From NCBI GenBank assembly GCA_937919155.1, contig CALFPM010000198.1:1-8284 (forward strand): a stretch of 8,284 bases of DNA. The letters run 5' to 3'. The position numbers and the translations under genes were made by a program. This document shows positions 1 to 5,488 of this stretch, in pieces; the stretch's first letter is position 1; each line of letters starts with the position of its first letter. This DNA comes from an uncultured Clostridia bacterium. GTDB taxonomy: Bacteria; Bacillota; Clostridia; Oscillospirales; Acutalibacteraceae. Under the pieces are notes generated by a model. That model had not been told where the DNA came from. It saw only the letters and a program-made list of their open reading frames with translations, and did no database searches.

Positions 1-94
1 GAAGCAGTAATAATTTGTTTTTTGCGGTTCCAACCTCATAGTAGTTCAAAATACTCCTATCATCGATTTTATACTGTGCATTATGAATCTTCAT
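1..94 (-). CDS. Alpha/beta hydrolase, N-terminal fragment (runs off window)
   Basis: Reading leftward from an ATG at 92-94 gives an open frame of 31 codons to the window edge. It contains the stretch NYYEVGTAKNKLLLL, which has the shape of the first beta strands of alpha/beta-fold hydrolases, just before where the oxyanion HG motif would fall. A strong ribosome binding site (GAGGTGAG, plus-strand complement around 103-110) lies 8 bases before the ATG, which supports this start. The gene lies 58 bp downstream of the DUF1349 gene on the same strand, so it is probably the third gene of a leftward operon. Catalytic residues are outside the window, so substrate and exact family cannot be given. 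The start is well supported; the family call rests on a short N-terminal pattern. Confidence 0.6.
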   Translation of the reverse strand, partial: MKIHNAQYKIDDRSILNYYEVGTAKNKLLLL

Positions 95-152
95 ATTGTA
101 TACTCACCTCGTCAAATTCTAATTTTTCGAACTGTTCCGCAAATCGGATTTG

Positions 153-761
153 TTATTCTGAATCAGGTTGCTGTCCGTTATGAGCCAGCCATTTGCAATC
201 TGTGATTTCCATATTGGTGAATTTTGCTTTGAAAGATGAGTTTTCAGGACTGCAAGCATAAACACCGAATCGGATTGTGCCGTCACCGTTCCACATATGG
301 CATACTCTCATTTGCTTGAATGTAACACCGTCTTCGGAACATTCGATACAATAGTCATCTTCACGACGGCTGAATCTGTACCACATTGATTTTACAGCCG
401 CATCAATTTCGGTTGTTGCCCAGTCCGAATATCCGTTATTTGTAACAACAGAACCAAGATGCTGAAATTTTTCGTTTTCATATTCAATCGAAGCTTTGAG
501 CCAGTTTTCACTGTCAAGGTACATAACAATACCGCACTGGTCAAACCTGTGTTTGGTTTCAAACTCCGTCTTTACAACAAAAGAGAAGAATTTTTCATCA
601 GTTTCAATCTGTAAAACAGGAGCGTTATCATTTCTGAAATGATAGTATGTTCTTTGCCATAAATCGGTATGCGGATTTGTCGTAATTTCAATTTTGTCTG
701 CAGTTATAGTGTAATCCGCAGGCTCTCTTGTCCATTGTAATTTATTAATATCAAATTTCAT
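153..761 (-). CDS. DUF1349 family protein (concanavalin A-like fold)
   Basis: This 202-residue protein matches the DUF1349 pattern, a beta-sandwich family related to the yeast Ree1-like 'regulation of enolase' proteins and to concanavalin A-like lectin/glucanase folds. Features seen include an N-terminal stretch around DLWQRTYYHF, a central FDQCGIVMYLDSENWLKASIEYEN segment whose core (QCGIVMYLDSENWLKA) is typical of the family, and a C-terminal RFGVYACSPE strand. There is no signal peptide or membrane segment, so it is expected in the cytoplasm. The biochemical role of the family is not established. The start is supported by AGGTG 7 bases upstream. It sits 27 bp after the GNAT gene on the same strand, so the two are probably co-transcribed and belong to the host side of the left junction. 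Confidence 0.8.
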   Translation of the reverse strand: MKFDINKLQWTREPADYTITADKIEITTNPHTDLWQRTYYHFRNDNAPVLQIETDEKFFSFVVKTEFETKHRFDQCGIVMYLDSENWLKASIEYENEKFQHLGSVVTNNGYSDWATTEIDAAVKSMWYRFSRREDDYCIECSEDGVTFKQMRVCHMWNGDGTIRFGVYACSPENSSFKAKFTNMEITDCKWLAHNGQQPDSE

Positions 762-788
762 AATAACACCTACATAAATCTTTATTTG

Positions 789-1349
789 TCAAACTGATTT
801 CCATTCTTTTTTCAGTATTGCATACTGATATGTGTTTTCATATATCGGATTGCCGTCTGCATCGTTGACAAAAGAAACAAACTCTTTAAACAAACCCTCA
901 CGGCGCATACCAAGCTTTTCACACAGTTTCTGACTCGGAATGTTGTAATCCTCCGTGTAAGCGTAAATTCGTCTTGCATCTTTTTCGTTGAAAAGATAAT
1001 CAAAAAAAGCCTTTGCGGCTTCGTATGCGTAACCCTTGCCGTGATAGTTTTTGTTCAGCATCCAGCAGGGACTGAACGTATCAAGCGCATAGTTTTCCGC
1101 CTTATCGGGCTGAGATGATTCGGGATGAGCTTCAATTTCACCGATAACCCTACCGTTTCCTTTTAGAACAATGGCAAACAGATAATCGGATTTTTTTGTT
1201 TTTTTGACTGTTTCTGCTTTTGCCTCTTCAAGAGTATTGAGTTTCATACAGGCAAAGCAATGCACTAACGGCTCATTAAGATATTCAAAAACATCTTCAT
1301 AATCCGATTCTGTAAACGGACGAAGAATTAATCTTTCGGTTTCAATCAT
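789..1349 (-). CDS. GNAT N-acetyltransferase (RimJ/RimL-like)
   Basis: This 186-residue protein starts with MIETERLILRPF, the classic opening of RimJ/RimL-type GNAT acetyltransferases. It has the acetyl-CoA pyrophosphate-binding loop at residues 101-110 (NYHGKGYAYE) and the later N136-S139 and EKLGMRREG (144-152) segment that closes the fold. Family members move an acetyl group from acetyl-CoA to an amine, often a protein N-terminus or a small molecule; the acceptor here is unknown. The length is normal and no damage is visible. GAGGT lies 8 bases before the ATG. It is the first gene of a leftward set with the DUF1349 protein and the alpha/beta hydrolase. It does not look like a dedicated aminoglycoside acetyltransferase. 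Confidence 0.88.
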   Translation of the reverse strand: MIETERLILRPFTESDYEDVFEYLNEPLVHCFACMKLNTLEEAKAETVKKTKKSDYLFAIVLKGNGRVIGEIEAHPESSQPDKAENYALDTFSPCWMLNKNYHGKGYAYEAAKAFFDYLFNEKDARRIYAYTEDYNIPSQKLCEKLGMRREGLFKEFVSFVNDADGNPIYENTYQYAILKKEWKSV

Positions 1350-1379
1350 ATTTTTACCTCATCTAAATTTATCACCTTA

Positions 1380-1388
1380 ATCATATCA
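1380..1388 (-). promoter_or_regulatory. Extended -10 promoter for the leftward GNAT operon
   Basis: On the minus strand the bases read TGA then TATGAT, an extended -10 element (TGn plus a 5-of-6 match to TATAAT). There is no convincing -35 at 17 bases, which is common for extended -10 promoters. It would start transcription near 1373, about 24 bases before the GNAT start codon, leaving room for the ribosome binding site. Inference from motif only. Confidence 0.45.
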
Positions 1389-1433
1389 CAAAAACGCCGA
1401 AAATTCCACAGCAATTTTTGCTCTTATAGTTCA

Positions 1434-1456
1434 CCCCGCTTCGTGCGGGGCTTTTT
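1434..1456 (+). terminator. Rho-independent terminator at the left boundary
   Basis: CCCCGC (1434-1439) and GCGGGG (1445-1450) form a 6-bp GC-only stem with loop TTCGT, followed by C and five T, then C and a second T run. The T tract works only for rightward transcripts, yet the genes to its left run leftward. It therefore does not end any gene in the window and may insulate the parM promoter that begins 5 bases later, or be left from a gene interrupted by integration. Confidence 0.8.
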
Positions 1457-1460
1457 CTTT

Positions 1461-1489
1461 TTGTTCCGCTTACTTGGATTTATTATAAA
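1461..1489 (+). promoter_or_regulatory. Sigma-A type promoter for parM-parR
   Basis: TTGTTC (1461-1466) and TATAAA (1484-1489) are separated by exactly 17 bases. The -10 matches the consensus at 5 of 6 positions and the -35 at 4 of 6. Transcription would begin near 1496, right at the left arm of an inverted repeat, giving a leader of about 80 bases before the parM start codon. The T tract of the upstream terminator overlaps the start of the -35. Confidence 0.6.
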
Positions 1490-1495
1490 ATTTTT

Positions 1496-1544
1496 CTCCA
1501 ACCTTTGGAACATTTTGGCTTTCTTGTGTCGTATATGGTTGGAG
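1496..1544 (+). repeat. Inverted repeat in the parM leader
   Basis: CTCCAACC (1496-1503) is the exact reverse complement of GGTTGGAG (1537-1544), with 33 bases between. It begins at the predicted transcription start, so it could fold as a 5' cap structure in the mRNA or be an operator or centromere-like binding site for the ParR-like protein. In known ParMRC systems the centromere and operator lie just upstream of parM, which is why the position is suggestive; function is inferred. Confidence 0.45.
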
Positions 1545-1577
1545 GGCAAAATCATTATCAAAAAAGGAGTGAAAATT

Positions 1578-2501
1578 ATGCAAACTTCAAATGACTCTCT
1601 TATTCTCGGTATTGACCACGGATACGGGAATATCAAAACAGCAAATAAGACTTTCTCAACGGGTGTTTATGTGAGCGACACCGAGCCTGCTTTCAAAGAC
1701 AATTTGCTTACGTGGAACGGTAAATATTACACAATCGGTGAAGGGCACAAGGAGTTCGTTGCCGACAAAATTCAGGATATGGATTACTATGTTCTGACCT
1801 TGGCGGCTGTCGCTTACGAGCTCAGAGCACGGGGGTTGCGTGAGGCTAAAGTTCATTTGGCGGCAGGTCTTCCTCTGACTTGGCTCACTGCACAGAAGGA
1901 AGCTTTCCGCAGCTACCTTTTGCAGAACAAAGAGGTTGAATTCAGCTTCAAGGGCATCGACTACAGGGTTGAGTTTACGGGTGCCGATATCTTTCCGCAG
2001 GGATTTGCCGCTGTTGCGAACAGACTTCACGAATTCAGCGGAACAAATATGCTCTGCGATATCGGCAACGGTACGATGAACGTTATGTTTATCAATGAGA
2101 AGAAAGCCGAAAACCGAAGATGCTTCACGGAGAAATTCGGCACTCAGCAATGCGTGATTCAGGCAAAAGAAGATATGATGCGCACTCACCACGCAACGGT
2201 TGACGAATCGGTTATCACCCGTGTGCTTCGTTTCGGCAAAGCGGATATTGCGGATGAATTTCTTGAAACGATTACGAAATCCGCAAAGAACTATGTTGCC
2301 GAGATCTTCCGCAATCTTCGCGAACACGGCTACGACCCGAGAATGATGCGCCTGACGGTTGTCGGCGGTGGCGGATGCCTGATTAAGAATTTTGCCGACT
2401 GCGACAAATCACGAATTACCGTTATTGATGACATCCGTGCAACCGCAAAAGGTTATGAACGGCTTGCAACGAGGCAACGAAAAAGAAGTGGCAACAAATG
2501 A
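1578..2501 (+). CDS. parM: ParM/StbA-family actin-like ATPase
   Basis: This 307-residue protein belongs to the actin/Hsp70-like ATPase superfamily, in the plasmid ParM/StbA branch. It shows phosphate-1 (GIDHGYGN, residues 11-18), phosphate-2 (DIGNGT, 161-166) and the adenosine motif (VVGGGG, 261-266), plus IGEGHKEF (53-60) and AAGLPLTWL (95-103), which are typical of ParM-like proteins. ParM proteins polymerise into filaments with ATP and push apart plasmid copies bound by ParR; here the cargo would be the excised circle. The open frame extends upstream to 1443, but that region holds the promoter and leader, and AAAAAGGAGTG lies 8 bases before the ATG at 1578, so I place the start there. It overlaps the next gene by ATGA, indicating translational coupling. 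Confidence 0.88.
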   Translation: MQTSNDSLILGIDHGYGNIKTANKTFSTGVYVSDTEPAFKDNLLTWNGKYYTIGEGHKEFVADKIQDMDYYVLTLAAVAYELRARGLREAKVHLAAGLPLTWLTAQKEAFRSYLLQNKEVEFSFKGIDYRVEFTGADIFPQGFAAVANRLHEFSGTNMLCDIGNGTMNVMFINEKKAENRRCFTEKFGTQQCVIQAKEDMMRTHHATVDESVITRVLRFGKADIADEFLETITKSAKNYVAEIFRNLREHGYDPRMMRLTVVGGGGCLIKNFADCDKSRITVIDDIRATAKGYERLATRQRKRSGNK

Positions 2502-2758
2502 ATATCAAGAAAATATCCGTGCGATTTAACCTTGATAAAGAAGCTGACAGCAAAGCTTGGCACTATCTTCGCTCTGTCAAAGGTCAGTCATACACTGAAA
2601 CAGTAATCAATGCTCTGTTGAATCACGACCTGGCTGACCTCATTGAAGAAAAATTTACCGGTCTGAAACTTCAGGCTCCACCCGAAGAAAAACAAATAAG
2701 CGAGATTGAACAAGAGGAAAATGATGATATCATCTTCAATTTTCTCGACAGCTTTTAG
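2498..2758 (+). CDS. ParR-like ribbon-helix-helix partner protein
   Basis: An 86-residue protein whose start codon overlaps the parM stop (ATGA, 2498-2501). Residues 4-45 have the pattern of a ribbon-helix-helix DNA-binding domain: a strand (KISVRFNL), a helix (ADSKAWHYLRSV) and a second helix (SYTETVINALLN). The rest is an acidic, flexible tail rich in Glu and Asp, ending in IIFNFLDSF. This matches the ParR layout, in which the RHH domain binds centromere repeats and the C-terminal end contacts ParM filaments. Position directly after parM supports the role. Sequence similarity alone would not prove ParR, so the name rests on architecture and context. A terminator follows at once, so parM-parR looks like its own transcription unit. 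Confidence 0.75.
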   Translation: MNIKKISVRFNLDKEADSKAWHYLRSVKGQSYTETVINALLNHDLADLIEEKFTGLKLQAPPEEKQISEIEQEENDDIIFNFLDSF

Positions 2759-2786
2759 TGACGGCGTTTTTGCCGTCACTTTTACT
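2757..2786 (+). terminator. Rho-independent terminator of parM-parR
   Basis: AGTGACGGC (2757-2765) pairs perfectly with GCCGTCACT (2772-2780) around loop GTTTTT, followed by TTTACTTT. The stem begins inside the stop codon of the ParR-like gene. It should end the rightward parM-parR transcript and separate it from the mobilisation operon. Confidence 0.8.
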
Positions 2787-2792
2787 TTGTCG

Positions 2793-2821
2793 AAAAAACT
2801 ATGACGGCACTTTTGCCGTCA
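2793..2821 (-). terminator. Leftward-facing terminator hairpin, near copy of the preceding one
   Basis: TGACGGC (2802-2808) pairs with GCCGTCA (2815-2821) around ACTTTT. It repeats the stem and most of the loop of the upstream hairpin (18 of 20 bases). Only on the minus strand is it followed by a T run (complement of AAAAAA at 2794-2799), so it would stop transcription coming from the mobC side. No leftward gene is evident there, which suggests an antisense transcript or simple insulation. Confidence 0.5.
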
Positions 2822-2992
2822 ACCCGAAACGGACTGTTTCAAACAATGCCCTCCTAAACGAAACAGTCTGCTTCGGTAATAAGAAACGGATAAATCCGAA
2901 AAAATATCTGTTTCTTCAGTCTTAGCAAGCATTGGATTTATTGTAATAAATCCGCTTGCGGGGTACACCCCGAGAAATTCAAAAAGAAAGGA
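2822..2992 (+). other. Structured non-coding region upstream of mobC, candidate oriT and binding sites
   Basis: This gene-free stretch holds four inverted repeats in a row: GACTGTTTC/GAAACAGTC (2832-2840/2860-2868); AGAAACGGATA/TATCTGTTTCT (2882-2892/2905-2915, one G-T pair); GCAAGC-ATT-GGATTTATT/AATAAATCC-GCTTGC (2925-2959, loop GT, a three-base bulge); and CGGGGT/ACCCCG (2959-2972, loop AC). Relaxases of the MOBP class nick next to an inverted repeat that is usually just upstream of mobC or the relaxase gene, exactly this position. The long hairpin plus the following CTTGCGGGGTAC segment is the best oriT candidate. I cannot point to the nick site from sequence alone. Confidence 0.55.
2826..2914. 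repeat. Five copies of a GAAACRG heptamer in mixed orientation
   Basis: GAAACGG occurs at 2826-2832 and 2883-2889, GAAACAG at 2860-2866, and the reverse complement CTGTTTC at 2834-2840 and 2908-2914. Five copies in 89 bases form the arms of two hairpins. They could be binding sites for the ParR-like or MobC ribbon-helix-helix proteins. The TGTTTC and GAAACA halves equal the arms of the classic Bacillus parS site but are not spaced like it. Confidence 0.5.
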
Positions 2993-3001
2993 ATGAACAT
3001 T

Positions 3002-3331
3002 ATGCAGAAAAGAATCCACCGAGTCACCGTTTGCCTTACAGAAGAAGAACACCTCAGGCTCAATGAGATGTGTAAGGCAACGGGACTCACAATGTCAAAG
3101 CTGATAAGATTTCTGCTCAGCGGCTATTTACCTGCACAGGCCCCTCCTGCCGAGTATGCTGTGCTGATAAAAGAACTGCGTGCAGTCGGCAACAATCTTA
3201 ATCAGCTTGCAAGAATCGTCCATTCGGGCGGTTATCTGAATACTGCCGAGCTTGATAAAGCCTGCAAAAATTTCAATGAGGTTTCGGAAAAGGTTGACGA
3301 AGCCTTTGCACCAAAAAGAGTATGGCAGTAA
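3002..3331 (+). CDS. mobC: MobC-type relaxosome accessory protein
   Basis: A 109-residue protein with an N-terminal ribbon-helix-helix segment (residues 5-41, RVTVCLTEEEHLRL and TMSKLIRFLLSGY) and the hallmark MobC stretch ELRAVGNNLNQLARIVHSGG (residues 58-77). MobC binds near oriT and helps the relaxase open the DNA strands at the nick. An ATG at 2993 lies directly against the AAAGGA ribosome binding site (2987-2992) with no spacing, while the in-frame ATG at 3002 has a 9-base gap, so 3002 is preferred; the longer form would add three residues. It overlaps the relaxase start by 10 bases. It lies right after the structured region that probably contains its binding site. Confidence 0.87.
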   Translation: MQKRIHRVTVCLTEEEHLRLNEMCKATGLTMSKLIRFLLSGYLPAQAPPAEYAVLIKELRAVGNNLNQLARIVHSGGYLNTAELDKACKNFNEVSEKVDEAFAPKRVWQ

Positions 3332-4599
3332 CTAAAATATTCCCCGTAAAAGGCAGGATTGGCAAATGTATCAACTATGTAATGAATCCCGAAAAGACAG
3401 TTGAAGCTGACGGCTGGATGTATGTTGACGGCATCAACGTAACTCCCGAAACAGCGGAGAAAAATATGATGTCCGTAAAACACCGCTACGGAAAAGAAGG
3501 CGGGATAATGGCTTATCACGTAATTCAAGCTTTCGCACCCGGTGAGGTTACACCCGAAACGGCACACGAAATCGGAATGAAGCTCGCCGAGAAAATGTGG
3601 GGCGACAGGTTTGAGGTTGTTGTTTCAACGCACCTTGACCACGAGCATATCCACAACCACTTTGTTTTCAACTCCGTATCGTTTGTTGACGGTAAAAAGT
3701 ATAACGACGATAAAAGAAATCTCTATAGACTGCGTGAGGTATCCGATGAGCTTTGCAAGGAATATAAGCTGTCGGTTGTTATGAATCCGAAGAAGTCAAG
3801 AGGTATTCCGTATAACGAGTATATGAACGAAAAGAATATGAAGCTTACAAAAAATGCGATTATCAGAACAGAGATTGATGAAACGATACTCACCGCAATA
3901 AGCCGAAAGGACTTTTTCAATCAGATGAAAAAGAAGGGCTACACCTTTAATTTCACAAGCCGATACTCAACGGTTTATCACCCTGCGTTCAAAAGACCGA
4001 CAAGGCTTCTGACTCTCGGTGATGACTATGTTCCCGTAAATCTGATAAAACGCATTGATGAAAGCTGGAAAAGACAAAGTGTTTATTATCCGCCGCAGGA
4101 CGACCTCTATAAGCAGTATATCGGCAACGAGCCGCCTGTAGGTTATGCGCAGACCTATGTGAAGTTTGTAACCATAATCGAAGCGGCAAGAAAAAAACCG
4201 AGCCGTAACATAGGTGCAGTTAGATACCTTGTTGATGACATACGAAAGCTGAACAGACTTATTGAACAGCAAAACCTTTTGTGCGGTAACGACATTGAAA
4301 CCCCGGAACAGCTTGAAGCATATAAGCAAGGCTGTAAGGATGAGCTTGCAGAGCTGAGCGAGGCGAGAAATATTCTGCGAAGCAAACTGAAAACTGCTCA
4401 GAACCACGGCGATGAAAATGAAGAGCGTGAGCTGAAGGGGTATATTTCAGATCTTTCCGGAAGGATGAAGATACTGCGAAAGAATATTACAGTCTGCGAA
4501 AGGATTGAACAGAAGAAACCCGAAATCGACGAGAAGCTTCAGGACATCAAAGAAATTTACCAACCAACCAGAAATAAAAATTATGAAAGGAGCCGTTAA
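3322..4599 (+). CDS. MOBP-type relaxase (mobilization nuclease)
   Basis: A 425-residue relaxase of the relaxase/mobilization nuclease domain family (PF03432 type). Motif I carries the likely catalytic Tyr19 (CINYVMNPEKT, residues 16-26), which would attack the nick and stay bound to the 5' end. The metal-binding histidine motif is HLDHEHIHNHF (104-114), the signature of MOBP enzymes. Residues ~60-70 (GGIMAYHVIQAF) are also typical. The C-terminal part (~285-415) is rich in Glu, Lys, Arg and Leu and likely coiled coil. No primase or helicase domain is fused, as is usual for small mobilizable elements. The start lies inside mobC, with little ribosome binding site of its own, so it is probably translated by coupling. 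The next gene begins 2 bases after its stop codon. Confidence 0.9.
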   Translation: MAVTKIFPVKGRIGKCINYVMNPEKTVEADGWMYVDGINVTPETAEKNMMSVKHRYGKEGGIMAYHVIQAFAPGEVTPETAHEIGMKLAEKMWGDRFEVVVSTHLDHEHIHNHFVFNSVSFVDGKKYNDDKRNLYRLREVSDELCKEYKLSVVMNPKKSRGIPYNEYMNEKNMKLTKNAIIRTEIDETILTAISRKDFFNQMKKKGYTFNFTSRYSTVYHPAFKRPTRLLTLGDDYVPVNLIKRIDESWKRQSVYYPPQDDLYKQYIGNEPPVGYAQTYVKFVTIIEAARKKPSRNIGAVRYLVDDIRKLNRLIEQQNLLCGNDIETPEQLEAYKQGCKDELAELSEARNILRSKLKTAQNHGDENEERELKGYISDLSGRMKILRKNITVCERIEQKKPEIDEKLQDIKEIYQPTRNKNYERSR

Positions 4600-4600
4600 T

Positions 4601-5461
4601 ATGGCAAACAGAAAATTAAAATCTGCGGTTAACATACCGCTTGAAAAAATCCGTCCCTTTGAGGGACACCCTTACAAGGTTATTGATAATGAGGAGATGA
4701 ACTCCCTGATTGAAAGCATTCAGGAACAGGGCATTCTCTCACCGCTTATCGTAAGGCCGCTTGAAAATACGGAAGATGAATACGAGCTTATCTCGGGACA
4801 CCGCAGACTGAGGGCAGCACAGAAGGCAGGGACAAAAAATGTGCCTGTCTTTATTTATGCCGTCAGCCGTGATGAAGCCGCAATAATGCTCGTGGACAGC
4901 AACCTGCACAGAGAACATATTTTGCCTTCCGAAAAAGCCTTTGCTTATAAGCTTAAGTTGGAGGCGCTTAAACATCAAGGTAAAACTTCGACACAACTTG
5001 TGTCGAAGTTGAGAAGCGATGAAAAAGTAGGTAGTGAAAATGACGAAAGCAGAGAAACAGTCAGACGGTTTATCCGTCTGACATATCTCATCCCCGAGCT
5101 TCTTGACCTTGTTGACGAGGGCAGAATTGCTCTCACTCCCGCAGTTGAGCTGTCTTACCTTACCGAAGAACAGCAATACAGTCTGCTCGGCACGATTGAG
5201 GTTGAGGACAGAACGCCGTCACTTTCGCAGGCGGTACGATTTAAAAAGCTCAGTCAGGCAGGTCAGCTGACAGATGAACTCATTGATTCAATAATGCAGG
5301 AAGAAAAGGCAAATCAGCGTGAAATGTTCCGTATTCCGATGGAGCGTTTGCAGAAAGCATTGCCCGATTTGAAGCCGAGTCAGGTTGAGGATTTCATCAT
5401 CAAAGCCATTGTTTACTATCAGAAACACTTGGATAAAAAGAAGGACAAGGGTGCGAGATAA
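4601..5461 (+). CDS. ParB-like nuclease/partition family protein
   Basis: A 286-residue ParB/RepB/Spo0J-family protein. The N-terminal domain (~8-105) has the pattern IPLEKIRPF, ESIQEQGILSPLIVRPL, then SGHRRLRAA (residues 65-73) with the GHRR motif and DSNLHRE (99-105), used in CTP binding by true ParB proteins. A helix-turn-helix region follows (~125-165, ETVRRFIRLT). The C-terminal third is helical and ends in a basic tail. No parA gene accompanies it, so it may act as a regulator or a DNA clamp rather than in a ParABS system. I choose ATG 4601 because GAAAGGAG (4584-4591) stands 9 bases before it; the frame opens earlier, within the relaxase gene. Its coding DNA contains two striking inverted repeats listed separately. 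Confidence 0.87.
   Translation: MANRKLKSAVNIPLEKIRPFEGHPYKVIDNEEMNSLIESIQEQGILSPLIVRPLENTEDEYELISGHRRLRAAQKAGTKNVPVFIYAVSRDEAAIMLVDSNLHREHILPSEKAFAYKLKLEALKHQGKTSTQLVSKLRSDEKVGSENDESRETVRRFIRLTYLIPELLDLVDEGRIALTPAVELSYLTEEQQYSLLGTIEVEDRTPSLSQAVRFKKLSQAGQLTDELIDSIMQEEKANQREMFRIPMERLQKALPDLKPSQVEDFIIKAIVYYQKHLDKKKDKGAR
4984..5010. repeat. Perfect 27-bp palindrome inside the parB-like gene
   Basis: AACTTCGACACAA (4984-4996) and TTGTGTCGAAGTT (4998-5010) are exact reverse complements around a single C at 4997. The site lies at codons 128-137, at the start of the helix-turn-helix region, where nothing in the protein requires such symmetry. A 13-bp perfect arm with a one-base centre is very unlikely by chance, so it is probably a protein-binding site or a folded RNA element. 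Confidence 0.75.
5060..5082. repeat. Second inverted repeat inside the parB-like gene
   Basis: GTCAGACGG (5060-5068) pairs with CCGTCTGAC (5074-5082) around TTTAT. It spans codons 154-161, encoding the VRRFIRL part of the helix-turn-helix. It lies only 49 bases after the larger palindrome; the stems do not share sequence. A T run is absent, so it is not a terminator. Confidence 0.6.
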
Positions 5462-5488
5462 TCCGCACATTTGTAAAGGAGGTTTGTA

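Noticed and set aside
789..1349. Antibiotic resistance acetyltransferase carried as cargo
   Set aside because: The protein resembles general RimJ/RimL-type enzymes, is transcribed away from the element and forms an operon with ordinary host-type genes.
1443..1577. Upstream extension of the parM reading frame (45 extra residues)
   Set aside because: It would overlap the terminator, the promoter and the leader, has no ribosome binding site, and its peptide is a hydrophobic translation of T-rich DNA; the ATG at 1578 has a strong site and family-typical N-terminus.
1656..2327. Long leftward open frame opposite parM (223 residues)
   Set aside because: No ribosome binding site, no recognisable domain, and the opposite strand is a clear ParM with all three nucleotide motifs.
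2822..2992. CRISPR array or riboswitch in the repeat-rich region
   Set aside because: The repeats are short, in mixed orientation and unevenly spaced, with no spacer-repeat rhythm, and I recognise no conserved riboswitch core.
2819..3052. Leftward open frame across the mobC start (77 residues)
   Set aside because: Starts inside mobC and crosses several hairpins; low-complexity start and no family pattern. Only the short segment with AGGAGG was kept as a speculative finding.
4505..4600. Upstream start for the parB-like gene
   Set aside because: Lies within the relaxase gene in another frame, while ATG 4601 has GAAAGGAG at proper spacing and begins the typical ParB N-terminus.
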